A stretch of DNA of 64,000 nucleotides from JACOMY01 sp046233115 (GCA_046233115.1 JBJXHM010000002.1:434001-498000), one strand, 5' to 3'. Positions 33,297 through 42,656 are shown, counted from the first letter of the stretch. Made by a program: numbers and translations. The notes: a model not told the origin generated them from the sequence alone.

Positions 33297-35834
33297 ATGA
33301 ACGGGGCAATGGGCGACTGGCCGCTGGCCTGGCGCTATGCGCGGCGGGAGTTGCGCAGCGGTCTGGGCGGCTTCCGCATCTTTCTGGCCTGCCTGGCGCT
33401 CGGCATCGCCGCCCTGGCTGCGGTGGGCACCATCTCCTCCGACCTGCTGAGTGGCCTGCAGCGCGATGCCCGCAACCTGCTGGGCGGGGAGGTCGACCTA
33501 CGCCTCTTCAACCGTGATCTGACCGAGACCGAGCGTGGCTGGTTGCTGGACAACTCCCGCGCCCTCTCGGCCACGGCGGAGATGCGGGCGATGGCGACAA
33601 ACCCGGAAACCCGCGAGCGGCGCCTGGTCGAGCTGAAGGCGGTCGACAACGCCTATCCCCTCTTCGGAACCCTGGAGCTGGACCCGCCGCAGAGCACCGC
33701 GGCCGGTCTGGGCCTGGAACAGGGCAAGTGGGGGGCATTGGCGGCGCCGGAGCTCTTCAACCGGCTGGGCCTGAAGGTCGGCGACAGCGTCCGCGTCGGC
33801 ACGGAGAGCTTCGTCCTGCGTGGCGAAATCCTGGGCGAGCCCGACGCGGCGGCGCGCGCCATCACCCTGGGACCGCGGCTGCTGTTGCCGCTGGAGCAGC
33901 TGGAAGCCGCCGGCCTGGCCCAACCCGGCAGCCTGGTCTATCGCCACTGGCGCCTGGTCCTGCCCGAGGGCGAGAGTTTCGCGGACTGGGAGGCGCGGCT
34001 GAACGCGGCTTTCCCCGATGCCGGCTGGCGGGTGCGCGGGCTGGACAAGGCGGCGCCCAGCGTGGCGCGCTTCGTCCGGCAGGTGCGCCTCTTCATGACC
34101 CTGGTGGGCCTGACCGCGCTGGTGGTCGGCGGGGTCGGTGTCGCCAACGCCGTGCGCGCGCATCTGGAGGCGCGGCGCGACACCATCGCCGCAATGAAGT
34201 GTCTGGGCGCGTCGGGTGGCTTCATCTTCCGCCTCTATCTGCTGCAGGTGCTGCTGCTCTCCCTGATCTCGATCGCGCTGGGCCTCGCGGTGGGTGCTCT
34301 GGCGCCGCTGGTCGCCGCGCCCTTCCTGGGCGACCTCTTCAACATCGAGCTCGGCGGACCACCGAACCTGCTGCCTTTGGCGCGGGCCGCCGCCATGGGG
34401 CTGCTGACCGCGCTACTCTTCGCCCTGCTGCCGCTCGCCCGCGCGCAGAGCCTGCCGGCCGCCGGCCTCTTCCGCGGCGAGGTGGAGACCAGGCGCGTGC
34501 GGCCGCCGCGCTGGCTCTGGCCGGCGATGGTGGTGATCGCCGCCGCACTGGTGGCGCTGGCGGTGCTGGGCGCCGCCGATCGCCTCTTCGCGCTGGGCTT
34601 CGTGGCCGGGGCGGCCGGCGCCCTGCTGCTGTTCCGCCTGGCCGCCGTCGGCGTCATCTGGGGCGCACGCCGCTTGCCGCGTCCGCGCCACACGACCCTG
34701 CGCCTGGCGCTCTCTAACCTCTACCGGCCGGGTGCGCCGACAGTGGGGATCCTGCTCTCGCTGGGGCTAGGGTTGACCGTGTTGGCGGCCGTCACTCTGA
34801 TCCAGGCCAATCTGGACCGGCAGGTGAACGAAGAGATCCCCAAGGAGGCGCCGACCTTCTACTTCATCGACATCCAGAACGACCAGGTGGCCGCTTTCGA
34901 GGCTTTGGTGCAGGGCTTCGACAAGGCCAGCGGGCTGGAACGGGTGCCGATGCTGCGCGGCCGCATTACGGCGCTAAACGGCACGCCCGTCTCCCAACTC
35001 GAGATTCCGCCGGCGGTGGCCTGGGTCTTCGAGGGCGACCGCGGCCTGACCTGGGCCACTGCGCCCGACCCCGACATGGAGCTGACGGCGGGCGAGTGGT
35101 GGTCAGCCGACTACCAGGGGGCGACCAAGGTCTCGCTGGGTGACGAGATCGCGGCCGAGCTCGGCCTCGGGCTCGGCGATACCATCACGGTGAACGTCTA
35201 TGGTCGCGACGTGACGGCGGAGATCGCGAACCTGCGCCGGATCGATTGGCAGAACCTCAAGATCAACTTCATCATGATCTTTTCGCCGGGCATGCTGGAC
35301 AAGGCGCCGGCCTCGCACATCGCCACGGTCAGGATCGATGAGGCCGAGGAGGGCGCGCTGGCCGATGCCGTTGCCGAGGCCTTCCCCAACGTCTCCGGCA
35401 TTCGTGTGCGTCAGGCGCTGGAGAGCTTCACCCGCATGCTGGACAGCGTCGCGGCCGCCGTCGGTGCGACCGGCAGCGTCACCCTGCTGGCCGACCTGCT
35501 GGTGCTGGCCGGTGCGATCGCCGCCAGCGAGCGGCGGCGGCGCTATGACGCGGTGGTCCTGAAGGTGCTGGGCGCGACCCGGCCGGTGCTGGCCGGCGGA
35601 CTGGCGATCGAGTTCCTGCTGCTGGGGCTGGTCAGCGTCGCCATCGCCGCGGTGATCGGCGCGCTGGCGGCCTGGGTGGTGATCACCTTCGTGATGGGTG
35701 GGGTCTTCACCCTGCTGCTCGGCCCCTTGGCGCTGACCCTGGGCGTGGGTTTGCTCCTGACCCTGGTCTGCGGCCTGGCCGGAACCTGGCGCGCGCTGGG
35801 GACCTCGGCCGCGCCCCTGCTGCGCAACGAGTGA
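33297..35834 (+). CDS. ybbP: FtsX-like ABC permease (YbbP family)
   Basis: 845 residues from the ATG at 33297 (an upstream in-frame TTG at 33267 would overlap ybbA). N-terminal helix (LGGFRIFLACLALGIAALAA), large periplasmic region (about 60-260), an FtsX domain with three helices (about 265-400), a mid-section of hydrophobic helices, a second periplasmic region and a last FtsX domain (about 710-835). This is the ten-helix architecture of E. coli YbbP. With YbbA and TesA it probably releases or presents lipid-like esterase substrates, which is inference. A terminator follows at 35884. Confidence 0.92.
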   Translation: MNGAMGDWPLAWRYARRELRSGLGGFRIFLACLALGIAALAAVGTISSDLLSGLQRDARNLLGGEVDLRLFNRDLTETERGWLLDNSRALSATAEMRAMATNPETRERRLVELKAVDNAYPLFGTLELDPPQSTAAGLGLEQGKWGALAAPELFNRLGLKVGDSVRVGTESFVLRGEILGEPDAAARAITLGPRLLLPLEQLEAAGLAQPGSLVYRHWRLVLPEGESFADWEARLNAAFPDAGWRVRGLDKAAPSVARFVRQVRLFMTLVGLTALVVGGVGVANAVRAHLEARRDTIAAMKCLGASGGFIFRLYLLQVLLLSLISIALGLAVGALAPLVAAPFLGDLFNIELGGPPNLLPLARAAAMGLLTALLFALLPLARAQSLPAAGLFRGEVETRRVRPPRWLWPAMVVIAAALVALAVLGAADRLFALGFVAGAAGALLLFRLAAVGVIWGARRLPRPRHTTLRLALSNLYRPGAPTVGILLSLGLGLTVLAAVTLIQANLDRQVNEEIPKEAPTFYFIDIQNDQVAAFEALVQGFDKASGLERVPMLRGRITALNGTPVSQLEIPPAVAWVFEGDRGLTWATAPDPDMELTAGEWWSADYQGATKVSLGDEIAAELGLGLGDTITVNVYGRDVTAEIANLRRIDWQNLKINFIMIFSPGMLDKAPASHIATVRIDEAEEGALADAVAEAFPNVSGIRVRQALESFTRMLDSVAAAVGATGSVTLLADLLVLAGAIAASERRRRYDAVVLKVLGATRPVLAGGLAIEFLLLGLVSVAIAAVIGALAAWVVITFVMGGVFTLLLGPLALTLGVGLLLTLVCGLAGTWRALGTSAAPLLRNE

Positions 35835-35883
35835 CGGCGGTCTCGGGCGGCAGCAGGGATTTACCACTTCCAGGTTGTAAATT

Positions 35884-35909
35884 ACCGCACCAGCCGTGCG
35901 GTTTTTGTT
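35884..35909 (+). terminator. Intrinsic terminator after ybbP
   Basis: The 7-base stem ACCGCAC/GTGCGGT (35884-35890 with 35896-35902) with loop CAGCC is followed directly by a T-run (TTTTTGTT). It lies 50 bases after the ybbP stop. Confidence 0.8.
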
Positions 35910-35938
35910 GATACTGAGACGGACTTTCCCAATATAAC
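35908..35938 (+). promoter_or_regulatory. Possible promoter of the BI-1 family gene
   Basis: TTGATA at 35908-35913 and the AT-rich AATATAAC at 35931-35938 give a -35/-10 pair with a spacer of 17 (AATATA) or 19 (TATAAC) bases. It lies immediately after the ybbP terminator and 57 bases before the ATG at 35995. Confidence 0.4.
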
Positions 35939-35994
35939 GTCACGAAACTCGCTCTGTGCAGGATGACACCGTTTACGAAGGGAGTGCGAACCTC

Positions 35995-36714
35995 ATGGTA
36001 GGACCGAATCAGCAGGTCTATACCCGAACGCAGACGGCGGAGGCAGTTGACGCCGGCCTGCGCAGCTACATGCTTCGGGTTTACAACTATATGGCGTTGG
36101 GCGTCGCCTTTACCGGCGCGCTCTCGTTCCTGATTGCCTCGAACGAGCAGTTGGTGATGAGCCTGGGCGGCATGTCCCTGGTCTTCTTCATCGGCATCCT
36201 GGTCATGGGCTTCGTCGCGCCGAAGGTGATCATGACCGGCTCGATCACGGCGGCGCAGATCGCCTACTGGGCCTATGCCGGGCTCTGGGGCGTCGCACTG
36301 GCGCCGATGTTCTACTACTACGGCCACATGGATCCCTTCATGATCGTGCGGGCCTTCCTGATCACCGCGGGCGCCTTCGCCGGTGTCAGCCTCTATGGCT
36401 ACACCACGAAGCGCAACCTCTCGGTCTTCGCCACCTTCTTCACCATGGCGGTGATCGGTATCCTGATCGCGCTGGTGGTGAACTGGCTCTTCGTCGGCAG
36501 CTCGATGCTGTCGCTGGGCATCTCGGTGGTCGTGGTGCTGCTCTTCTCGGGCATCACCGCCTGGCAGACCCAGATGATCAAGAACATGTACTACGAGCAG
36601 GACATGGGCGAGACGGCTCAGCGCAAGGCCATCTTCGGCGCCTATATGCTCTACGGCAGCTTCATCACGCTCTTCATCTACATCCTCTCCATCCTCGGCA
36701 TGATGCGAGAGTGA
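35995..36714 (+). CDS. Bax inhibitor-1 (BI-1/YccA/YbhL) family membrane protein
   Basis: 239 residues from the ATG at 35995, with AAGGGAG about 11 bases upstream; the GTG at 35956 has no such site. Seven predicted helices begin at LRSYMLRVYNYMALGVAFTG, and the C-terminus AYMLYGSFITLFIYILSILG carries the family pattern. Bacterial relatives conduct Ca2+ in a pH-dependent way or act in membrane protein quality control. It stands alone between two intrinsic terminators. Confidence 0.94.
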   Translation: MVGPNQQVYTRTQTAEAVDAGLRSYMLRVYNYMALGVAFTGALSFLIASNEQLVMSLGGMSLVFFIGILVMGFVAPKVIMTGSITAAQIAYWAYAGLWGVALAPMFYYYGHMDPFMIVRAFLITAGAFAGVSLYGYTTKRNLSVFATFFTMAVIGILIALVVNWLFVGSSMLSLGISVVVVLLFSGITAWQTQMIKNMYYEQDMGETAQRKAIFGAYMLYGSFITLFIYILSILGMMRE

Positions 36715-36737
36715 CGCGAGCGCGATCGCTGTAAAGG

Positions 36738-36770
36738 AAAGGCCCGGACGGATGCGTCCGGGCCTTTTTC
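36738..36770. terminator. Intrinsic terminator between the BI-1 gene and parB
   Basis: Stem AAAGGCCCGGACG/CGTCCGGGCCTTT (36738-36750 with 36755-36767), 4-base loop GATG, followed by further Ts on the plus strand. The A-run on the left arm gives a shorter T-run for the minus strand, so it can also serve parB. Confidence 0.92.
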
Positions 36771-36797
36771 TTGTGCTCCGAAGGTCTTCGGTTGGCC

Positions 36798-37727
36798 TCA
36801 GATGCCCGAGCTGCCGCGCAGACGGGCAATCAGGTCGTCGAGCTGGTCGAGGTTGCTGTAGTGGAGCGCGAGCTGCCCGCCCTCGCCCCTGTGGTCCAGC
36901 ACCACCTTCAGACCCAGCGCATAGGAGAGGTCGCGCTCCAGCGCCAGGGTGTCGGCATCCTTGCCGGCCGAACTGCCGCTCCCGCCGCCACCGGCGGCAC
37001 GCGGCTTGACGCCCGGCTTGATGATGGGGTCCTGGGCGCGGCGCTCGATCTCGCGCACCGACCAGCCCTCGGCGATCGCCAGGTCGGCCAGCGCCACCGG
37101 GTCGGCCACGGTCAGCAGCGCACGGGCGTGGCCGGCGGAGAGACGCCCCTCCTCCACCGCCGTCTTCACCGGGTCCGGCAGGCCTAGGAGGCGGAGTGTG
37201 TTGGCGATATGGCTGCGGCTCTTGCCCACCGCCTTGCCGAGGTCGCCCTGGCTGTAGCCGAACTCCTCCATCAGGCGGCGATAGGCCTCGGCCTCTTCCA
37301 GCGGCGTCAGGTCCTCGCGCTGCACGTTCTCGACCAGCGCGATCTCCAGGGTGGTGCGATCGTCCAGATCGCGGATCACCACCGGCAGGTCGGAGAGCTT
37401 GGCACGCTGGGCTGCCCGCCAGCGGCGCTCGCCGGCGACGATCTCGTAGTGGCCGGCCTGGGTCGGATGGGGCCGGACCACCAGGGGCTGCAGCACGCCC
37501 TGCTCGGAAATCGAGGAGGCCAGTGCCTCCAGTGCCTCTTCGTCGTAGCGGCGGCGCGGTTGTTTCTGGTTCGGCAGCAACAGGTCGATCGGCAGGATCT
37601 TGCTGCCGGTACCGCCGCCAGCCTGGGCCGGCGCCGCTGCGGCGCCGTCACCGCTCGTGGTTTCCTCCCCGAACAGGGCCGAAAGGCCGCGGCCCAGTCC
37701 GTGGGCCTTTTTGGTGCTCTTGGTCAT
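36798..37727 (-). CDS. parB: Chromosome-partitioning protein ParB (CTP-dependent clamp)
   Basis: 309 residues from the ATG at 37727. N-terminus KKAHGLGRGLSALFGEE is the ParA-interacting box of alphaproteobacterial ParB. The ParB/CTPase domain includes EIVAGERRWRAAQRAKL, with GERRWRA being the CTP-binding box, followed by the helix-turn-helix DLGKAVGKSRSHIANTLRLL and a C-terminal dimer domain. It overlaps parA by ATGA (37724-37727). It loads at parS, two of which lie at 38.9 and 41.2 kb. Confidence 0.97.
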   Translation of the reverse strand: MTKSTKKAHGLGRGLSALFGEETTSGDGAAAAPAQAGGGTGSKILPIDLLLPNQKQPRRRYDEEALEALASSISEQGVLQPLVVRPHPTQAGHYEIVAGERRWRAAQRAKLSDLPVVIRDLDDRTTLEIALVENVQREDLTPLEEAEAYRRLMEEFGYSQGDLGKAVGKSRSHIANTLRLLGLPDPVKTAVEEGRLSAGHARALLTVADPVALADLAIAEGWSVREIERRAQDPIIKPGVKPRAAGGGGSGSSAGKDADTLALERDLSYALGLKVVLDHRGEGGQLALHYSNLDQLDDLIARLRGSSGI

Positions 37728-38521
37728 GCGGCTTGGCGGTCTCCTTCCCGGCGCAGCAGTTCGCTGGCGAGCTTCAAATAGGCTTGCGATCCCCGGCACT
37801 GCAGGTCGTAGAGCAGAGCTGGCAGTCCGTGGGAGGGCGCCTCGGAGATGCGGACATTGCGCGGGATCGTGGTCTCGTAGACCAGGCGGCCCATGTGCTG
37901 GCGCACGTCCGCCTCCACCATTTCCGAGAGTGTGGTGCGGCGGTCGACCATGGTCAGCACGATGCCGTGGATCTCCAGGCGGGGGTTCAGGCTGCGCTTC
38001 ACCCGTTCGATCGTGCGGGTCAGGTGCGAGAGGCCCTCAAGCGCATAGTATTCGGCCTGCAGCGGCACCAGGACCGCGTCAGCCGCGACCAGCGCGTTCA
38101 GGGTGAGAAAGCCGAGCGAGGGCGGGCAGTCGATCAGGATGTAGTCGTAGTCGCCGGCCACCGCGCTCACCGCCTGGGCCAGGCGGCGGTCGCGGCCGGC
38201 GCCGCTGACCAGCTCCACCTCCGCGCCGGCGAGGTCGACCGTGGCCGGCGCCAGGGTGAGGCGCGGGACCTCGGTCTTGATCAGGATCTCGCCGAGCGGG
38301 CGGTTCTCGATCAGCACGCCGTAGATGCTGTCGGAGGCACCGGGGCGCTCATGGCCCAGGCCGGTGGTCGCGTTGCTCTGCGGGTCGAGGTCGATCAGCA
38401 GGCAGCGCTGCTCGCAGGCTGCGAGAGCGGTGGCCAGGTTGACGGCCGTTGTGGTCTTGCCAACTCCGCCCTTCTGATTGGCGATGGCCAAGATACGCGC
38501 GGAGGCTCTGCTGCCCGTCAT
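37724..38521 (-). CDS. parA: Chromosome-partitioning ATPase ParA (Soj)
   Basis: 265 residues. Deviant Walker A NQKGGVGKTTTAVNLATAL, Walker A' DYILIDCPPSLGFL and Walker B region LLIDLDPQSNATTGLG are complete, as in chromosomal ParA. It segregates the ParB-parS complex along the nucleoid. It lies downstream of rsmG on the same strand after 123 bases, the usual order near the origin in alphaproteobacteria. Confidence 0.97.
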   Translation of the reverse strand: MTGSRASARILAIANQKGGVGKTTTAVNLATALAACEQRCLLIDLDPQSNATTGLGHERPGASDSIYGVLIENRPLGEILIKTEVPRLTLAPATVDLAGAEVELVSGAGRDRRLAQAVSAVAGDYDYILIDCPPSLGFLTLNALVAADAVLVPLQAEYYALEGLSHLTRTIERVKRSLNPRLEIHGIVLTMVDRRTTLSEMVEADVRQHMGRLVYETTIPRNVRISEAPSHGLPALLYDLQCRGSQAYLKLASELLRREGDRQAA

Positions 38522-38644
38522 GCGCCTAGTCTCTCCCCTGCCTTAAAGCGCGATGGCCAAGGACCAGGAGGGTCGCTCGCCTGCGTCGCACGTCGATTGC
38601 CACTATAGACCGAAAAGTCGGCGCGGTGTCCTGTGGATCCGCCG

Positions 38645-39295
38645 TCATTTTGTCTTGCGGCCGACCTTGGTCTTCAGCCCTTCGATCACCAGGATGGCGC
38701 TTTCGGGATCGCTGAGGCTGGTGATCTCGCTGAGGCGCAGGGACCAGCGCCGCTGCGCCTCGGCCACCTCGGGGGCTCTGGAGCGGCCTTTCAACAGCAA
38801 TGCGCGCCCGCCTGGGACCAGATGCCGCGCCACGTAGCCCAGGAGCTTGGGCAAGGGCGCCAGCGCCCGGGCAGTGACGCAGTCGGCCTTCAGTGGGGCC
38901 AGGGTCTCGATGCGCTCGGGATGGATCGTGACCGCGGTCCCTGTTTCACGTGAAACAGCCTCGAGGAAGGCCGCCTTGCGCCCGTCGGATTCGACCAGAT
39001 GCACCTCTCCAGCCCCCAGAATCGCCAGCACCAAACCCGGAAAGCCACCACCACTACCAAGATCGGCGATCCTCAAGGGGCGACCGGCCGGACGCTCCGG
39101 CAGCGCGGCCATGAGCTGGGCCGAATCCAGCATGTGCCGCTCCCAGAGCGCGCCCGGATTGCGCCGCGAGACCAGGTTAACTTTGTCGTTCCACTCCAGC
39201 AGCAGCGCGGCATAGCGCTCGAGCGCCCGCCGCTGATCCGCGGTCAGAGAGAAATGCGCAGCCACAGCCTCCGGACCGCCATTGTTTTGGGTCAT
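38645..39295 (-). CDS. rsmG: 16S rRNA (guanine-527 N7) methyltransferase RsmG
   Basis: 216 residues. SAM-binding motif IADLGSGGGFPGLVLAI, then HLVESDGRKAAFLEAVSRE and CVTARALAPLPKLL, diagnostic for RsmG/GidB. It makes m7G527 in 16S rRNA. A parS site lies inside the gene, encoding the residues around VSRETG. Its start is 2 bases from the mnmG stop, so both are one transcript with mnmE. Confidence 0.97.
   Translation of the reverse strand: MTQNNGGPEAVAAHFSLTADQRRALERYAALLLEWNDKVNLVSRRNPGALWERHMLDSAQLMAALPERPAGRPLRIADLGSGGGFPGLVLAILGAGEVHLVESDGRKAAFLEAVSRETGTAVTIHPERIETLAPLKADCVTARALAPLPKLLGYVARHLVPGGRALLLKGRSRAPEVAEAQRRWSLRLSEITSLSDPESAILVIEGLKTKVGRKTK
38942..38957. promoter_or_regulatory. parS centromere site 1, inside rsmG
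   Basis: TGTTTCACGTGAAACA is an exact canonical parS palindrome, extended to 18 bases by a C/G pair outside. It is within the rsmG coding sequence. Confidence 0.95.
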
Positions 39296-39297
39296 CC

Positions 39298-41187
39298 TTA
39301 AGCGGCCGCCTGGTGACCGGCCTTGCGGCGCTTGACGTAGCGTAGCAGCAGGGTGAGGGCGGCCGGCGTCATCCCGGGCAGGCGGGCAGCCTGGCCCAGG
39401 GTCTCGGGCCGGCTCCGCTCCAGAAGTTGGCGGATCTCGTTTGACAGCCCGGCCATCTCGGCCAGCGGCAGGTCTGCCGGCAGTGCCAGTGACTCGTCGC
39501 GGCGATAGGCCGCGACGTCAGCCTCCTGGCGCTCCAGGTAGCCGGCATAGGCCGCGTCGATTTCCAGCTTTGCCCGTACCTCAGAGCCGAGCGCGTCGAG
39601 TACAGGCCAGTGCCGGGCCAGCGCTGTCCAGTCCACCTGCGGATAACGCAGCAGTGCGAAGGCGCTGCGCCGCTGGCCGTCACGGTTGACGGCAATACCG
39701 GAGCGCGCGAGCTCCTGCGGCGTCGCCGCGAGGTCCGTCAACAACGCCCGGCCGGCCTCGTAGGCAGCCTTCGCCTCCCGCCAGTGGGTCGCGCGGGCAT
39801 TGCCGACCAGGCCGAGGGCGATGCCACGGTCGGTCAGGCGCTCCTCAGCATTGTCGGCGCGCAGACGTAGCCGGAACTCAGCGCGGCTGGTGAACATGCG
39901 ATAGGGTTCGGTGACGCCGCGGTTGACCAGGTCGTCGATCAGCACGCCGATGTAGGCCTCGGTGCGCTCGATCTGGCAATCGGCGGACGCGCAGGCGGCG
40001 CGGCGGGCGGCGTTGAGGCCAGCGATCAGACCCTGGGCCGCCGCCTCCTCGTAGCCGGTGGTCCCATTGATCTGGCCGGCGAGGAAGAGGCCGGGCAGGC
40101 GCCTGGCCTCCAGCGCGCGGGTGAGCTCGCGCGGATCGACGTGGTCATACTCGATGGCGTAGCCGTGCTGCAGGATCCGCGCCCGCTCCAGGCCCGGAAT
40201 CGAGGCGACCATCGCGTCCTGCACCGCGCGCGGGAGCGAGGTGGAGATGCCGTTGGGATAGACCGTGTCGTCCTCCAGGCCCTCCGGCTCCAGGAAAATC
40301 TGATGCCGCTCCCGCTCGGCAAAGCGCACCACCTTGTCCTCAAAGGAGGGGCAATAGCGCGGCCCGACGGAATCGATCTGGCCGCTGTAGAGTGGCGCCT
40401 GGTGCAGGTTGGCCTGGACCAGCGCGCGGGTCTCGGCCGTGGTCCAGGTCAGATGACAGGGTACCTGCGGCGTCACGATGGCGCGGGTCAGGCTGGAGAA
40501 GGGCTCCGGCGGATCGTCGCCGGGCTGGGCGTCGAGGCTCTTCCAGTCGATGGTCTGGCCGTCGAGGCGCGGCGGTGTTCCGGTCTTCAGGCGGCCCATG
40601 GCGAAGCCGATCCGGCGGAAGCTTTCTGCCAGGCCGATGGCCGGGGCGTCGCCGACGCGTCCTGCGGGACGCTGTTCCGGGCCGATGTGGATCAGGCCGT
40701 TGAGAAAGGTGCCAGTGGTCACCACCACGGCGCCGGCGCGGAGTTCGCGGCCATCGGCCAGAACTAGGCCGGTGACGCCCTCATTCTGGGTGTAGAGGAG
40801 ATCCTCCACCGCGCCGGCCAGGATGTCGAGGTTCGGCTGGGCGCAGAGGAGCTCCTGGATCGCCCGGCGATAGAGCGCGCGGTCGGCCTGGGCGCGCGGG
40901 CCGCGGACGGCCGGGCCCTTGCTGCGGTTGAGAACGCGGAACTGGATGCCGGCGGCATCGGCGGCGCGGCCCATGATGCCATCGAGCGCGTCGATCTCGC
41001 GAACCAGATGGCCCTTTCCCAGTCCACCGATGGCCGGGTTGCAGGACATGACCCCGATGGTCTCGGGCTTGTGGGTGACCAGCGCGGTCGCGGCACCCAT
41101 GCGGGCAGCCGCCGCCGCGGCCTCGCAGCCGGCATGGCCTCCGCCGACGACCAGGACGTCCCAACGGGTCTTGCTCGCGTGTGTCAT
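39298..41187 (-). CDS. mnmG: tRNA uridine-5-carboxymethylaminomethyl synthesis protein MnmG (GidA)
   Basis: 629 residues from the ATG at 41187; the in-frame upstream extension is poor. FAD-binding VVGGGHAGCEAAAAAARMG, then the conserved THKPETIGVMSCNPAIGGLG with the catalytic Cys, and RPAGRVGDAPAIGLAESF. The C-terminal helical domain ends LRYVKRRKAG. With MnmE it modifies wobble U34 of certain tRNAs. Between mnmE and this gene is a 76-base gap that holds parS site 2. Confidence 0.97.
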   Translation of the reverse strand: MTHASKTRWDVLVVGGGHAGCEAAAAAARMGAATALVTHKPETIGVMSCNPAIGGLGKGHLVREIDALDGIMGRAADAAGIQFRVLNRSKGPAVRGPRAQADRALYRRAIQELLCAQPNLDILAGAVEDLLYTQNEGVTGLVLADGRELRAGAVVVTTGTFLNGLIHIGPEQRPAGRVGDAPAIGLAESFRRIGFAMGRLKTGTPPRLDGQTIDWKSLDAQPGDDPPEPFSSLTRAIVTPQVPCHLTWTTAETRALVQANLHQAPLYSGQIDSVGPRYCPSFEDKVVRFAERERHQIFLEPEGLEDDTVYPNGISTSLPRAVQDAMVASIPGLERARILQHGYAIEYDHVDPRELTRALEARRLPGLFLAGQINGTTGYEEAAAQGLIAGLNAARRAACASADCQIERTEAYIGVLIDDLVNRGVTEPYRMFTSRAEFRLRLRADNAEERLTDRGIALGLVGNARATHWREAKAAYEAGRALLTDLAATPQELARSGIAVNRDGQRRSAFALLRYPQVDWTALARHWPVLDALGSEVRAKLEIDAAYAGYLERQEADVAAYRRDESLALPADLPLAEMAGLSNEIRQLLERSRPETLGQAARLPGMTPAALTLLLRYVKRRKAGHQAAA

Positions 41188-41246
41188 GGGGCTCTCTATA
41201 GGGGGCTGCGCTTCGGGACGCAAAGGTCCTGAGCGAGGGGCAGGGC

Positions 41247-41262
41247 TGTTTCACGTGAAACA
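41247..41262. promoter_or_regulatory. parS centromere site 2, between mnmE and mnmG
   Basis: TGTTTCACGTGAAACA again, within the longer palindrome GCTGTTTCACGTGAAACAGC (41245-41264). It ends one base before the mnmE stop codon and lies 2305 bases from site 1. Confidence 0.95.
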
Positions 41263-41263
41263 G

Positions 41264-42601
41264 CTACTTGCCGATGCAGAACTCCCCGAAGAGGCGGTCC
41301 AGCACCTCCTCCACGTCGACCGAGCCGGCCACCCGGCCCAAGGCACGCAGGGCCAGACGCAGATCCTCAGCGAAAAGCTCGGGCAGGCCGGCCGCGCGCT
41401 CGACGGTCAGGGCCTGCAGCACCTCCTGCAGCGCGGCATGCTGCCGGGACCGCGTCACCAGGGCCGCCTCGCCCTCGTCTGCCTCCATCAGTACCGCGGC
41501 GCGCTCTCCGAGCTTGGTCAGGAGCGCCTCCAGCCCCGTTCCGGTTCTGGCCGAAACCAGGAGGTCCAGGCCGGGCGGCGGCGTTACGCGGTCCAGATCG
41601 GCTTTGTTGCCGACCCGGAGGCAGCGCTCGGGCGGCAGACCGGAGACCTCCGCCGGCAAAACGGCGCCCGGCGCGGAGAGATCCAGGACCAGCAGGGCGA
41701 GATCGCTGCGCCCGGCCCGCTCCAGTGCCCGGCGCATGCCTTCGCGCTCGATCGGATCATCGCTGGCCTCGGCAATGCCGGCGGTGTCGATCAGGGTGAC
41801 CGGCAGTCCCTTCAGGTCCAGCGCCACCTCGATGGGATCGCGCGTCGTGCCCGGCCGGTCGGTGACGATCGCGGCCTCACGCCCTGCCAGTGCATTCAGC
41901 AGCGAGGACTTGCCGACGTTGGGTGCGCCCAGCAGGACGCAGGTGATGCCCTCACGGATGCGCTCGCCCCAGGGTGCGCGGGCGAGGGCTGCCGCGATCT
42001 CCTCGGCCACCGGCCGCACCAAAGCCTCGGCCTGGGCTGGCAGACCATCCGGAACTTCCTCCTCGGAGAAATCGAGCTCTGCCTCGACCAGGGCCGCGGC
42101 GGCGATCAGGCGCTGGCGCCAGTCGGCAAGCCGCCGCGCCAGTGCGCCTTCCGCTTGGGCCAGGGCCTGACGCCGCTGTGCCGCGGTCTCGGCGGCAACC
42201 AGGTCGGCCAGCCCCTCGACCTGGGTCAGATCCAGCTTGCCGTTGGCGAAGGCGCGGCGGGCGAACTCGCCGGGCTCGGCCAGGCGCAAGCCCGGACTGG
42301 CGGCGAGCGCTGCGAGGGTCGCGTCCAGGACGGCCGGGCCGCCGTGCAGGTGCAGCTCCGCTAGGTCCTCGCCGCTGGCGCTGCCGGGAGCGGGAAACCA
42401 GAGCACCAGCGCCTGGTCCAGCCCCTCCCCGCTCTCCGGATCGCTGAGCCGGCGCAGGCTGGCAACCCGCGGTGCAGGGCGGGACGCGCCGGTCAGGCGG
42501 TCCAGCAGCGGGCCTGCCTCTGGCCCGCTGACCCGGATCACTGCCAGGGCGGCGCGGCCGCGCCTGGTCGCCGGGGCGAAGATGGTGTCGCGAGGGGGCA
42601 C
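41264..42601 (-). CDS. mnmE: tRNA modification GTPase MnmE (TrmE)
   Basis: 445 residues if the GTG at 42601 is used, which places the conserved DTIFAPATRRGRAALAVIRVSG start (in parts) near residue 5; the longer frame upstream is low-complexity and unlikely. N-terminal folate-binding domain, G domain with GAPNVGKSSLLNAL (G1), DTAG in IDTAGIAEAS, NKAD, and the invariant C-terminal FCIGK with the essential Cys. No clear ribosome-binding site precedes the GTG. It partners MnmG in U34 modification. Confidence 0.95.
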   Translation of the reverse strand: MPPRDTIFAPATRRGRAALAVIRVSGPEAGPLLDRLTGASRPAPRVASLRRLSDPESGEGLDQALVLWFPAPGSASGEDLAELHLHGGPAVLDATLAALAASPGLRLAEPGEFARRAFANGKLDLTQVEGLADLVAAETAAQRRQALAQAEGALARRLADWRQRLIAAAALVEAELDFSEEEVPDGLPAQAEALVRPVAEEIAAALARAPWGERIREGITCVLLGAPNVGKSSLLNALAGREAAIVTDRPGTTRDPIEVALDLKGLPVTLIDTAGIAEASDDPIEREGMRRALERAGRSDLALLVLDLSAPGAVLPAEVSGLPPERCLRVGNKADLDRVTPPPGLDLLVSARTGTGLEALLTKLGERAAVLMEADEGEAALVTRSRQHAALQEVLQALTVERAAGLPELFAEDLRLALRALGRVAGSVDVEEVLDRLFGEFCIGK

Positions 42602-42656
42602 GGCAGGCCGGAGTGGGGTTGGGCTGGGCCGGGCTGGCCGAAGGGGGCTCGGCCGG

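Noticed and set aside
36798..42601. Replication origin with DnaA boxes next to parAB
   Set aside because: Two parS sites are clear, but no cluster of DnaA boxes or AT-rich unwinding region was seen; the origin probably lies outside the window.
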